Positions 1 through 8,652 are shown, counted from the first letter of the stretch. The stretch is 64,000 nucleotides of DNA from Haloarcula sebkhae (GCF_014647415.1 NZ_BMPD01000001.1:868001-932000); one strand, 5' to 3'. Numbers and translations: made by a program. Notes: generated by a model from the sequence alone, not told the origin.

Positions 1-40
1 GGGAGGAGGGAATTTATGTCCGTGACCGCTACTGTGTCGT

Positions 41-709
41 GTGGAGTCCCCATTCGAGGTCCTCGGAATTCCGCCGGACGCGGACGACGGGGAGATCGTC
101 GACGCGTACCGCAAGCGGGTGAAGGAAGCCCACCCGGATCAGGGCGGCTCGACGGCCGAGTTCCAGACGGTCAAAGACGCCTACGAGCGACTGCAGAACG
201 GCTACGAGCCCGGGGACCCGCTGCCGGACGAGTCACCGACGGCCGAATCCAGGTCCGAGACCGAGGAAGCCCCGCCAGAACCGGACGATCCGCTGGTGGA
301 GTTTCTCAACTTCGAGGTGCTGGAGGACCACGGCTGGGCGCTCGAAGACGAGGAGCTGTTCGCGAAAGCCGCGGACGCGAACCTGCAATCGACTGATTTC
401 GGACGGTTCTACGTCGACCCGAACGACACGCTGCTGGAAGCGGCGGAAAAAAACGGCTTTGCGTGGCCCTTCGCTTGCCGCGGCGGCGCGTGTACGAACT
501 GCGCGGTGGCGGTCGTCGAGGGCGAGATGCCGTCGCCGGCGAGCCACATCCTGCCGCCTGAACTCACAGAGAAAGGCATTCGCCTGTCGTGTATCGCCGC
601 ACCGGTGTCTGACGACGCGAAGATCGTCTACAACCTGAAACACCTTCCCGAAGTCAGCGAACTCCTGCTGCCCGCGAGCCGGTTCGAGCAGGCCTCCTCG
701 ACCGACTAA
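41..709 (+). CDS. J-domain / [2Fe-2S] ferredoxin fusion protein
   Basis: A 222-residue protein with two domains. Residues 1-55 are a J-domain with HPD at 31-33, which in the family stimulates the Hsp70 (DnaK) ATPase. Residues about 115-210 are a plant-type [2Fe-2S] ferredoxin with cluster ligands Cys146, Cys151, Cys154 and Cys184 (CX4CX2C...C). A Pro/Glu-rich linker joins them. The start is a GTG: an in-frame TGA lies at 23-25 and no ATG is available. The J-domain suggests a link to Fe-S cluster assembly or chaperone-assisted delivery, but that is inference. It converges on the aspartate kinase gene 14 bp away. Confidence 0.88.
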   Translation: MESPFEVLGIPPDADDGEIVDAYRKRVKEAHPDQGGSTAEFQTVKDAYERLQNGYEPGDPLPDESPTAESRSETEEAPPEPDDPLVEFLNFEVLEDHGWALEDEELFAKAADANLQSTDFGRFYVDPNDTLLEAAEKNGFAWPFACRGGACTNCAVAVVEGEMPSPASHILPPELTEKGIRLSCIAAPVSDDAKIVYNLKHLPEVSELLLPASRFEQASSTD

Positions 710-723
710 AAAGAACCCAGCGT

Positions 724-1899
724 TCAGAACACGTCCTGCACGAGCGAGAGGGCCTGTTCGCGGTCCTCCCACGGGACGAACACGGAGACCGACGTGGCGG
801 ACGTAATCACGTCGTAGAGGTGGATGTGGGCGTCGGCCAGCGGTTCGACGACCTGATGCGCGAGCGCCGACTGGCTCGGGTCGCCACCGGTGACGCGGAT
901 GACGGCGATTTCGTCCTCGACGGTGACCGACGAGAGCGTCTCGTCGTCGACGATGCGGGCGTGCAGCAGCGCCTCGGCTTCCTCGGCGTCGTCTTCGTCG
1001 ACGTAGAACGTCAGCGAGTCCATCCCCGAGGAGTTGGCCTCGATGTTGATGTCCTCGTCCGCGATAGCGCCCGACAGGTCCGCGAGGATGCCCGGGCTGT
1101 TCCGGATGGCCCGGCCGGCGACGGTCACACAGGCGATCGGCTGTTCCTGCAGATCGATGAGGTTCTGGAACTCACCCTCGATAGAGGTGCCACCGGAGAG
1201 CAAGTCGCCGTGCTGGTAGTGGACGACCCGAACGCCGAGGTCGTCGCTCTTGTACGACAGCGCTGACGGCGCGACCACCTCGGCCCCGCGGAACGACAGC
1301 GAACGGAGTTCGTCGACGGAGATTTTGCCGACGTTCCGAGCACCTTCGACGACGCGGGGGTCGCCGGTCATGACGCCCTCGACGTCGGTGACGATGACGA
1401 CTTCGTCGGCGTCCATGTAGTCGCCCATCATCACGGCGCTCGTGTCGGAGCCACCACGACCGAGCGTCGTCACGTTGCCCTGGTAGTCCTCCGCGAGGAA
1501 GCCTGTGATGACCGGGACGACGTCCTTGAGCTGGCCGGCCAGCGCGTGGGCGCGCTTCTGTGTCTCCTCGACGTCGACCTCGCCGTACTCGTCGGTGATG
1601 ATCGGCCAGTCCTCGCTGCCGGGTTCGAGGAAGACGGCCTCGATACCGCGGGCGGCGAGTGCGCCCTTGAGCATCCGAACGGAGGTCCGTTCGCCCATCG
1701 AGACGATTTCGGCGCGGTCCGCGGAGTCGGCGTCGTAGTTGATCTCGTCGAGCAGTTCGTCGGTCGTGTTGCCCATCGCCGAGGCGACGACCGCGACCTC
1801 GTGGCCCTGCTGGACAGCAGCGGCAATCGAGTCCGCAGCCCGGTTGATGCGGTCGCCGCTACCGAGGCTCGTCCCGCCGAATTTGGCGACTACGCGCAT
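724..1899 (-). CDS. lysC: Aspartate kinase
   Basis: Monofunctional aspartate kinase (391 residues) phosphorylates aspartate as the first step toward Thr, Met and Lys. The N-terminus MRVVAKFGGTSLGSGDRI carries the KFGGTS nucleotide/substrate motif, and a later SDTSAVMM segment is typical of the kinase domain. The last ~130 residues contain two ACT-like regulatory domains (around NSPGILADLSGAIADEDINI and the C-terminus), so feedback control by an end-product amino acid is expected from the family. Length is normal. Threonine synthase lies 2.5 kb away, so two steps of the same pathway are close but not in one operon. Confidence 0.95.
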   Translation of the reverse strand: MRVVAKFGGTSLGSGDRINRAADSIAAAVQQGHEVAVVASAMGNTTDELLDEINYDADSADRAEIVSMGERTSVRMLKGALAARGIEAVFLEPGSEDWPIITDEYGEVDVEETQKRAHALAGQLKDVVPVITGFLAEDYQGNVTTLGRGGSDTSAVMMGDYMDADEVVIVTDVEGVMTGDPRVVEGARNVGKISVDELRSLSFRGAEVVAPSALSYKSDDLGVRVVHYQHGDLLSGGTSIEGEFQNLIDLQEQPIACVTVAGRAIRNSPGILADLSGAIADEDINIEANSSGMDSLTFYVDEDDAEEAEALLHARIVDDETLSSVTVEDEIAVIRVTGGDPSQSALAHQVVEPLADAHIHLYDVITSATSVSVFVPWEDREQALSLVQDVF

Positions 1900-2069
1900 G
1901 CTACCACCGTGCCCGTGTGTACGTGAACCATTGCCCTCGCGTTATCCGTCGCTCGGGATAACTGTGTTCATCTGTGACCGCGTCTCACTGTCGGCAGCGA
2001 CCGGGAGATTCCGTCGTGCGAAGCCCTGTTGCCGCGAAGGTGGACGCAGTCCGGAGCGTCCGACACACC

Positions 2070-2077
2070 GTTTATTT
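2070..2077 (+). promoter_or_regulatory. TATA box of the GNAT gene
   Basis: GTTTATTT lies about 27 nt before the ATG at 2101, the spacing of a leaderless haloarchaeal promoter. It supports the short start of the downstream gene. Confidence 0.55.
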
Positions 2078-2100
2078 GCGTGGGGTTCCCACGCACATGT

Positions 2101-2499
2101 ATGGATATCCGCGACGCTATCGAAGACGATGCCGAGCGACTGGCCGCCCTCGCTGACGGGCCGCCGGACGTGATGCGAAACCTCGTCCACGACCGTACCG
2201 TCCGCGTGGCCGAGGAAGACGACACCATTGTGGGGTTCGTGAGTTTCGACGCCGAGCGTGGGACCGTCCACGTGACGCAACTGGCCGGGTCGAGCGACGC
2301 CTGCAAAGAACTCCTGACTGACCCGATCGAGTTCGCACGCCGGGAACACATGACCGTCGAACTACTGCTCCCGGAAGACGAATCGCAAGTCAAGGCCGCT
2401 GTCGAGGCGGTCGGGTTCACCTCCACCGGAAACGGTCCCCGGTTCGACGGACAGGAGACGACACGCTACCGGTTAGAACCGGAGCGAGCAGAACACTGA
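2101..2499 (+). CDS. GNAT-family N-acetyltransferase
   Basis: A 132-residue protein beginning MDIRDAIEDDAERLAALAD, the usual N-terminal strand and helix of GNAT acyltransferases, followed by a VAEEDDTIVGFVSFD strand pair and a C-terminal 'VKAAVEAVGFTSTGN' segment typical of the fold. The substrate cannot be read from the sequence. The reading frame opens upstream, but the ATG at 2101 sits one promoter length after a TATA box, so this start is preferred. The acetyl-CoA loop is weak, so activity is inferred from fold resemblance. Confidence 0.7.
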   Translation: MDIRDAIEDDAERLAALADGPPDVMRNLVHDRTVRVAEEDDTIVGFVSFDAERGTVHVTQLAGSSDACKELLTDPIEFARREHMTVELLLPEDESQVKAAVEAVGFTSTGNGPRFDGQETTRYRLEPERAEH

Positions 2500-2505
2500 C
2501 CACCG

Positions 2506-3480
2506 TCAGGGGACCGAAAGCCGCCAGCCGAGCGTCGCACACAGCCCGAACCCGAAGGCGTTGAGCGAGCCGTGGAGCGCAACCATCGTCGAAATCGTCA
2601 GCCCCAGCGATTGGCCGGCGAACGTCGAGACGCCGTAACCGAGCGCGAGCGCCATTGAAACCGGCAGTGCGACCGCCGCGATGCCGAGCACGAGCCCCTG
2701 TAGTCGAGGACAGACCGGGACGACACGACGGAGGACCACAACGCCGAAGGCCGCAACGGCGGCGGTGAAAAGGGTCACTGCGACGACCTCCACCAGCGGC
2801 GAGAAGGCGATTCCGGCCGCGATGAGTGCCGGCCCGACGAGGATGACACCGACAACGGTTCGGAATCCCCGCGAGTGGTCACCGAGGTATCGGCCGGTCA
2901 GTCCTGCTGCGACTGGGAGGACGAACCCGGCGTAGTGGAAGTGGACCGCTGTCAGTCGAATAATAACGCGGTCGAACCAGAGCGTCAGGTCGAGATGAGC
3001 CAGCAGGAGTGCGACCGCGCCAACCGAGACGTAGGCGAAGCCAGCGTCGATAGCGGTCTCTGGGAACACTAGGCCGCCCCGAGCCCGAGTCCGAACGAAC
3101 GCCGCGAGTCCGAGGAGGCCAGTGACAGCCAGCCACGGCGTTGCGAGCGCGGCGGCCAGCGGTGCTGGTGACGGGACGACCAGCGAGACCGCGAGCAGGA
3201 GCGCGCCGACCGGCTGGAGCCAGATGGCAGCGGTCGTGAACCGACTGGCAAGCGCCTCGAACGCTCCGGTCACCGCCGTTCGGAGGGCGAGCGGGACCAG
3301 CACGAGCGGCGCGAGGGCGAGCGCCCGTTCGATAGCGTCCAGTTCGCCAGTGGCCGTCATCGCCAGCCAGACCACCGCACCAAGCACCGCGCTCAGGTCC
3401 GCGACGGCGATGCCCCGGATAGACGGCTTGGCGACGGTGGCGAGTGCTGGCTGCCGGGACCCGGCGGCGCGGTCGCTCAT
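2506..3480 (-). CDS. YndJ-like polytopic membrane protein
   Basis: A 324-residue hydrophobic protein with roughly nine to ten predicted membrane segments, Gly/Ala/Leu rich, with a conserved C-terminal 'HGSLNAFGFGLCATLGW' like that of the Bacillus YndJ family. The molecular function of that family is not established. Its start overlaps the 3' end of the DUF4166-like gene by 4 nt (ATGA), so the two are translationally coupled and probably act together at the membrane. Family assignment is by recognition, without a search. Confidence 0.7.
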   Translation of the reverse strand: MSDRAAGSRQPALATVAKPSIRGIAVADLSAVLGAVVWLAMTATGELDAIERALALAPLVLVPLALRTAVTGAFEALASRFTTAAIWLQPVGALLLAVSLVVPSPAPLAAALATPWLAVTGLLGLAAFVRTRARGGLVFPETAIDAGFAYVSVGAVALLLAHLDLTLWFDRVIIRLTAVHFHYAGFVLPVAAGLTGRYLGDHSRGFRTVVGVILVGPALIAAGIAFSPLVEVVAVTLFTAAVAAFGVVVLRRVVPVCPRLQGLVLGIAAVALPVSMALALGYGVSTFAGQSLGLTISTMVALHGSLNAFGFGLCATLGWRLSVP

Positions 3481-4151
3481 CGCGGCGGGAGCCGGTCGAG
3501 TCCGCGGACGATTCGGAGGTCGTCGGGCGTCCCATCGCCAGCCGTCTGTTTCTGCGTGAACGTTCCGCGATAGCCGAGCATGTGGCCCACGAGGTCGTTC
3601 TCGACGGTCGCGGTGACGTGGTAGCGGTCGTCGGTTTCGTCGTAGCGGTCACGTACCTCGACATCGGCGGCCAGCGGCCCCGGCAGGGGAACGTAGCGGT
3701 CTCCCAGACGAGCCCACTGCCGGCCGCCAGCGACCACGAGCGCGCCGTCCTCGACCCGCGGGTGGAGTTCGCTGGCGACCCGGCCGTGTGTTCCGAGAAA
3801 GTCCAGCAGTCGCTCGGCCTCGGCGTCCCAGACGGTCAGCGAGTCGAACAGGCGAGTGGTGTCGCCGAAGTCGAAGGCGCGGCGAGTCGTCATCGCCTCG
3901 TGACCCCCGTCCGTCGTGTAGGCCACCGTCGTCACCGAGAACGGCACGTCCTCGCCGGCTTCGGGAAACAGCATGTTCTGGGTCGTCATCGCGTACAGCG
4001 CCGGCAAAACCGGCGTTCCACGGGTGATATTCATCTCGCCGCGACCGACGCAGACCGTTCCATCGTCGGGAGCGAGGCTGTACCGGTCGCGGACCTTCGG
4101 ATGGAGGTCGGCCGCGGCCTCGCCCAGCGCCCGCTCGTAGACGCCCGTCAC
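3477..4151 (-). CDS. DUF4166-like protein
   Basis: A 224-residue soluble protein. It has the DUF4166 pattern: an N-terminal 'LHPKVRDRYSL' segment, a GRGEMNITRGTPVLPALYA motif, a central beta-rich part and a C-terminal GYRGTFTQK. Its function is unknown; the domain often appears beside or fused to membrane proteins or dehydrogenases. It lies upstream of the YndJ-like gene with a 4-nt overlap, forming a two-gene operon. The fusion of these two domains in other organisms, which I recall for DUF4166 with YndJ-like neighbours, is not verified here. Confidence 0.7.
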   Translation of the reverse strand: MTGVYERALGEAAADLHPKVRDRYSLAPDDGTVCVGRGEMNITRGTPVLPALYAMTTQNMLFPEAGEDVPFSVTTVAYTTDGGHEAMTTRRAFDFGDTTRLFDSLTVWDAEAERLLDFLGTHGRVASELHPRVEDGALVVAGGRQWARLGDRYVPLPGPLAADVEVRDRYDETDDRYHVTATVENDLVGHMLGYRGTFTQKQTAGDGTPDDLRIVRGLDRLPPR

Positions 4152-4369
4152 AGCCCCACCCGTGGCATCCGCAACGCAATCGACGGTTCGATGGCAGCGC
4201 TCAGTCGTACCGCACTTCGCGTCTGTGCGTCCATTGGTTGCCTGTTCCCGGGGAAGCTGGATATTTCTACTGGATAGAAGACAGAAAATACTGAGTAAAG
4301 AGCCAGCGCAGTCAGTTTTCGACCAGAAAGTCGGGCAGGGCCTCGCCGTTGGCGGCCCGTTCGCTACCG

Positions 4370-5749
4370 TTACTCCTTCGAGCGGAATTTGCGGTAGAGA
4401 TACGCGACACCGAGGCCGCTGGCGACCAGCGCCGGGACCAGCGGCGCGTCGGCGGCCTTCGACGCCTGTCGCCGAATCGTCCCAGTGACTGACGACGGTT
4501 CTTCGATGAGGTCCAGCACGGCCTCGGTGCTGTTTGCGACTGGCTCCGGTTCGTTCCCGGCCTCGGCGGCTGCTTCGGGATCTTTGAGCAAGTGGCCCGT
4601 CGTCAGGCAGACGACCGACTCGTCGCTATCGACCTCGCCTTCGCGGCGGAGCTTCCGGAGGCCGGCGACGGAGGCGGCGGAGGCCGGTTCGACGCCGACG
4701 CCTTCCCCGGCGATGTCGCGCTGCGCTTCGGTGATTTCCTCGTCGGAGACAGCGACGGCGGTGCCGCCGGTCTCCCGGATGCCCGGCAACGCCTTCGGCG
4801 CGTTGACCGGATTGCCGATTCGGATGGCGGTCGCGCGGGTCTCGACGTCCTCCCAGCGGCGGGTGTCCTCGTAGCCGTTCTCGATGGCTTCGACCATCGG
4901 AGCGGCGCCCTCTGCCTGCACACCGGTGAGTTTGGGCACCTGCTCCTCGGTGATTGCGCCGGCCTTGACGAGTTCGCGGAAGCACTTGTACAGCGCCGCA
5001 GTGTTGCCGGCGTTGCCGACCGGCAGGACGATCCGGTCCGGGTACTCGCCGTTGTCGGCGTAGAACTCCTCCATGATCTCCAGCCCGATGGTCTTCTGGC
5101 CCTCTAGACGGAAGGGGTTCAGCGAATTGAGGAGGTAGGCCTCGCCGCGGGCGGCGAGGTCCTGCACGATATCGAGACACTCGTCGAAGTTGCCGTCGAC
5201 TTCGAGGATGCGCGCGCGGTGGAGGCTCGCCTGAGCAATTTTGCCAGCCGCGACCTTCCCGGCCGGCAGGAGGACAAGCGTCTCCATCCCGCCGCGAGCG
5301 CCGTAAGCCGCCAGTGCCGCAGACGTGTTGCCCGTCGAGGCACAGGCCAGTCGGTCGACGCCGACCTCTTGGGCGACCCGGACACCGACGGTCATGCCGC
5401 GGTCCTTGAACGAGCCGGTAGGGTTCATCCCCTCGTGTTTCACGCGGAGCGCGTCGACGCCGATGTCCTCCTTCAGGCGCGGAACCTCGTGCAGCGGCGT
5501 GTCGCCCTCGGGGAGCGTGACGCCCTTCTCGAAGGGCAGGGCAGCGTTGTATCGCCAGACACCCGACCCCTCGAACTCGTCGAAGGTCGGCAGGTCGTCG
5601 TAGCGGACCTCAAGCAGGCCGTCGCAATGGTCGCAGGTGTAGCGAATCTCGTCGAAGGGAGCGAACGTCTCACCACACTCGATGCAGGCCAGCCAGACGC
5701 CGTCGTCGGCAACCGGCGGCACGTCATCGGTGAGTTGCAGGTCAGCCAT
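4370..5749 (-). CDS. thrC: Threonine synthase
   Basis: PLP enzyme converting O-phosphohomoserine to threonine. The N-terminus has a rubredoxin-like zinc ribbon (CIECGETF...CDHCDG), seen in many archaeal threonine synthases, followed by the catalytic fold with PLP lysine in NPTGSFKDRGM and the phosphate-binding STGNTSAAL. The protein is 459 residues if started at MADLQLTD (5749). An in-frame ATG at 5761 and a TTG at 5776 are possible, but a T-rich TATA-like stretch at about 5765-5775 favours the 5749 start. The last ~35 residues contain a hydrophobic segment (PALVASGLGVAYLY) and a basic tail, unusual for a soluble enzyme and possibly a membrane anchor. Confidence 0.93.
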   Translation of the reverse strand: MADLQLTDDVPPVADDGVWLACIECGETFAPFDEIRYTCDHCDGLLEVRYDDLPTFDEFEGSGVWRYNAALPFEKGVTLPEGDTPLHEVPRLKEDIGVDALRVKHEGMNPTGSFKDRGMTVGVRVAQEVGVDRLACASTGNTSAALAAYGARGGMETLVLLPAGKVAAGKIAQASLHRARILEVDGNFDECLDIVQDLAARGEAYLLNSLNPFRLEGQKTIGLEIMEEFYADNGEYPDRIVLPVGNAGNTAALYKCFRELVKAGAITEEQVPKLTGVQAEGAAPMVEAIENGYEDTRRWEDVETRATAIRIGNPVNAPKALPGIRETGGTAVAVSDEEITEAQRDIAGEGVGVEPASAASVAGLRKLRREGEVDSDESVVCLTTGHLLKDPEAAAEAGNEPEPVANSTEAVLDLIEEPSSVTGTIRRQASKAADAPLVPALVASGLGVAYLYRKFRSKE

Positions 5750-5826
5750 TGTCGGGACCATGCCCCCAGTGGGCAAAAGTCGGACGGTTGCCGTCTATAC
5801 CGGCGGCGCACACAGTGCGGCGGCTA

Positions 5827-6216
5827 TCACTCACCGTGGCTGGCGTCGAACTCGTCGATACGGTGATGGACCACCGCAGTCCACTCGTCGAGGGTTTCGT
5901 GCATCAGTTCCCGGGCCTCCGACAGCGGTGTCGCAGTGTACTGGTAGACGTGGCCGCCACCGTCGAGGAGTCGCCGTTTGCGCGTCGCGAGCCCTTTCTC
6001 GCGGAGCGTCGACAGCGATCGGTTGATGTTCGAGCGATCCCGACCGAGTTCGTCAGCGAGTTCCTCGACAGTGCTTGCAGGAGTCTCAAGCAATGTCTGA
6101 TACGTCCGTACCTCGTGTTCTTGAACGCCGAAAACACAGGCCATCACGTCCGAGAGGGTCGGTTCGTCGTCCACCATCAGGTCGTGAAACTGGTCCGGAG
6201 ACGGGTTGACAGACAT
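5827..6216 (-). CDS. TrmB/MarR-like helix-turn-helix regulator
   Basis: A 129-residue predicted DNA-binding protein. A winged-helix domain spans about residues 30-105: VRTYQTLLETPASTVEELAD is helix 2 and GRDRSNINRSLSTLREKGL the recognition helix, followed by a wing with RRLLDGGGHVYQYTAT. The C-terminal helix (SEARELMHETLDEWTAVVHH) may dimerise. No ligand-binding domain is present. It is a single gene beside threonine synthase; its targets are not evident. The start at 6216 follows closely on an AT-rich promoter-like stretch. Confidence 0.8.
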   Translation of the reverse strand: MSVNPSPDQFHDLMVDDEPTLSDVMACVFGVQEHEVRTYQTLLETPASTVEELADELGRDRSNINRSLSTLREKGLATRKRRLLDGGGHVYQYTATPLSEARELMHETLDEWTAVVHHRIDEFDASHGE

Positions 6217-6656
6217 ACCCCTCTGTATTATTCCGACCCGGATAAACTGGGTCGTTACCTCAACCTCACCGCGACGGAGTCGTCACTGTCCGCGTCCATC
6301 CGATTCCGAACCGCCGACGGTGGCCCGAAAGGCTGATTATGAAAACCGCTCCTGGATGTATCAAAAAGTCCACTTTTTCAGCCGGAAGCGCCAGCTCTCA
6401 AGCCCCGACGATGGCGGGTATTGTGAGAGATATTGCCAACCCCATCGAAAAGGGCACTGTTTCGGGTGGAAATAGCCCCGGAACGGAATGAAACTCACCG
6501 AACAGACGTTCTCTTCTAAAATAATATCTCAACGAGTTACAGATCAAAAGCATTAATACTCGCTGACTAGTGTCATTTAAAAAGAAGTAAGCGTGTTTCT
6601 CCTCGTGGTGTCCGAGCTACGATGAGGATACTACTACTTCCCGATCCCAGAAACCA
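6217..6656. other. 440-bp AT-richer intergenic region
   Basis: No gene is supported here. It holds the promoter of the regulator on its left and, on its right, a clearly AT-rich stretch (about 6510-6600). A perfect short hairpin, AAAAAGTCCACTTTTT, lies at 6363-6378. Two very short frames (26 codons at 6412, 22 codons at 6488) have no other support. The composition differs from its neighbours, consistent with foreign DNA around the phosphoribosyltransferase gene. Confidence 0.5.
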
Positions 6657-7634
6657 ATGAACTACAGGAGTTTCGACCACCTCAGTGCTGATACGCAGGA
6701 GTGGATCGTCGATCTACCAGACGACTTGGATCTGATCGTCGGAATACCCAGAAGCGGAATGCTAGTGTCAAACTTACTTTCGCTGCATCTCAACCTCCCG
6801 ATGACGGATATCGACGGATTGCGGGAGGGCAGACTCCTACAGACGGGTGAACGGTACGACGGTGAGTTCGACCTCTCGGAGTCCTCGACGATACTCGTCG
6901 TCGACGACACCGTCTACACCGGCAGCGAAATGACCACCGCGCAGTCGACGATCGACAGCCTGGATCTGTCCGCGGACGTGTACTACGGCGCTGTGTACGT
7001 TGACGAGGGTTCCGAGCGGTTCGTCGATACGTACGCCCAGACCCTGGCGTTCCCGAGAGTGTTCGAATGGAACATGATGCATCACGACTTCCTCGTGGAT
7101 TCCTGTGTTGACCTAGACGGTATCCTCTGTCGCGACCCGACGCCGGAAGAGAACGACGACGGGCCGAAATACCGGGAGTTTATTTCGACTGTCGATCCGA
7201 TCTGTGTTCCCTCGGTGGAGATCGGGAAGATCGTTACTTGTCGGCTGGAGAAGTACCGTAGCGAGACTGTCGCCTGGCTTGACGAACACGGGATCGAGTA
7301 CGACGAACTGGTGATGATGCAGTACCCAGACAAGGCCACGCGAGTCGCTGCGGGTAACCACGGCCAGTACAAGGCCGAGGTGTACCAGTCCTCGGACGCC
7401 AAGCTGTTCATCGAAAGCTCCCACTCCCAAGCGCGGACGATCGCCATGCAGACGAGCAAACCCGTCTACAGCAAGGAGCAAAACCGGATGCTCCAGCAAG
7501 GGTATCTGAACCGCGTCGCCAGAAACGGTCGGATGTCCATCGAGGCCGTCAAATCCGACCCACTCAGGTACGTCGATCAGCTCAGGTCAGACCCCGTCGA
7601 CTTCGTCAAGCGGGCCTCGTCGGTCTTCCTCTGA
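6657..7634 (+). CDS. Phosphoribosyltransferase domain / HAD-like fusion protein
   Basis: A 325-residue two-domain protein. Residues 1-130 form a type I phosphoribosyltransferase domain: GIPRSGML (29-36) and the PRPP-binding loop VVDDTVYTGSE at 81-91. The second half resembles a HAD phosphohydrolase: DLDG at 152-155 supplies the DxD nucleophile motif, CRLEKYRSETVAWL the second motif and the 'KLFIESSHSQA' region an acidic later motif. Substrate unknown; related fusions occur in surface polysaccharide or nucleotide-sugar clusters (recollection), but no such genes are nearby. It stands alone downstream of AT-rich DNA, so recent acquisition is plausible. Confidence 0.8.
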   Translation: MNYRSFDHLSADTQEWIVDLPDDLDLIVGIPRSGMLVSNLLSLHLNLPMTDIDGLREGRLLQTGERYDGEFDLSESSTILVVDDTVYTGSEMTTAQSTIDSLDLSADVYYGAVYVDEGSERFVDTYAQTLAFPRVFEWNMMHHDFLVDSCVDLDGILCRDPTPEENDDGPKYREFISTVDPICVPSVEIGKIVTCRLEKYRSETVAWLDEHGIEYDELVMMQYPDKATRVAAGNHGQYKAEVYQSSDAKLFIESSHSQARTIAMQTSKPVYSKEQNRMLQQGYLNRVARNGRMSIEAVKSDPLRYVDQLRSDPVDFVKRASSVFL

Positions 7635-7711
7635 CTCGCGGTGGTCGCCCACCACCACGGCGTTACACGCTCGGCCCAAACGCTAACCACGAGATGCCCG
7701 TAGGTCCGACC

Positions 7712-8455
7712 ATGGATTCGGGACCACTCTCAGAGACAGCCGTGCTTGTCACCGGAGCGAGTTCGGGTATCGGCGCGGCGACCGTCAGAAAGCTGGCACG
7801 TGACGGGGCCGATGTGGCACTGGTCGCCCGCCGGGAAGATCGCCTCACCGAACTGGCCGACGAAATCGCCGCCGAGCACGCCGTTGACACCCACGTCGTG
7901 CCGGCCGATGTCAGCGACCCGGCACAGGTCACGGCCGCCGTCGAGTCCACCGTCGACACACTCGGCTCGCTCGACGGCGTCGTCGTCAACGCCGGCGTCG
8001 GCCGCGGCTCGGACGTTGAGACGCTGTCCGACGAGCAGTACCGGGCGATGATGAATGTCAACGTCAACGGCGCGTTCTACACCGCCCGCGAGTCACTGCC
8101 GCATCTCCGAGAGGGGGCCGGCTCGCTCGTGTTCGTCGGTAGCTTCGCCGGGCAGTATCCACGGCCGTTCAACCCCGTCTACGCTGCCACGAAGTGGTGG
8201 CTCCGTGGCTTCGCCCACAGCCTCGCCGGCCAGGTCGGTGACGACGACATCGGCATCACGGTTGTCAATCCTTCAGAGGTCCGGTCGGAGTTCAACTCCG
8301 AGGACGGAACGGCGTTCAACGAGCGGTTCGAGCTGGGCGAGGTGACCGAGCCCGAAGAAGTAGCCGACGCTATCGCCTTCGCTATGCAACAGGAGCCACC
8401 GACCACCATCAACAGCATCGACGTGTTCCGCCGGGACAAATTTAGCCACTTCTAA
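7712..8455 (+). CDS. Short-chain dehydrogenase/reductase (SDR)
   Basis: A classical SDR of 247 residues from the ATG at 7712 (an alternative ATG lies at 7694). It shows the NAD(P)-binding TGASSGIG near the N-terminus, VVNAGVGRG for the NAG motif, and the catalytic YAATK (Tyr-x3-Lys) preceded by the Ser of VGSFAG. ARRED after the second strand suggests preference for NADP(H) through the arginines, which is inference. The substrate cannot be predicted. It ends with NSIDVFRRDKFSHF, and is followed directly by a complex palindromic element. Confidence 0.9.
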   Translation: MDSGPLSETAVLVTGASSGIGAATVRKLARDGADVALVARREDRLTELADEIAAEHAVDTHVVPADVSDPAQVTAAVESTVDTLGSLDGVVVNAGVGRGSDVETLSDEQYRAMMNVNVNGAFYTARESLPHLREGAGSLVFVGSFAGQYPRPFNPVYAATKWWLRGFAHSLAGQVGDDDIGITVVNPSEVRSEFNSEDGTAFNERFELGEVTEPEEVADAIAFAMQQEPPTTINSIDVFRRDKFSHF

Positions 8456-8592
8456 ACCACCTTTTTCGGCGTCGGGTTCGAGTCGCGCTCTCCGAGCGCG
8501 CTCGAACCCCTCCTTGAAAAACGTGGGCGAAAAAGGCCGGACGCTCACTTCGTTCGCGTCCGGGGAAACCGCGCGCCGTCGGCGCGCGGTAC
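8456..8592 (+). repeat. Modular palindromic intergenic element, copy 1
   Basis: It begins one base after the SDR stop codon. Modules in order: CACCTTTTTC; a long stem with arms GGGTTCGAG (8474-8482) and CTCGAACCC (8501-8509); the conserved block TTGAAAAACGTGGGCGAAAA running into AGGCC; a hairpin CCGGACGC / GCGTCCGG (8537-8544 and 8556-8563); GAAA; a hairpin CCGCGCGCC / GGCGCGCGG (8569-8577 and 8581-8589) and TA. The same layout occurs at 43870 and, in part and inverted, at 54876. It may end transcription of the SDR gene or be a mobile repeat. Confidence 0.75.
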
Positions 8593-8652
8593 AGTGGCCT
8601 CGCCCCAGACCGCTCTCGCTTGACCAGCCACACGAAATTTACCGACCAGTTG

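Noticed and set aside
6412-6556. Two tiny overlapping frames of 26 and 22 codons in the gap before the phosphoribosyltransferase gene
   Set aside because: They are adjacent with an ATGA-like overlap, which caught the eye, but have no promoter at the right distance, no acidic bias and no recognisable motif.
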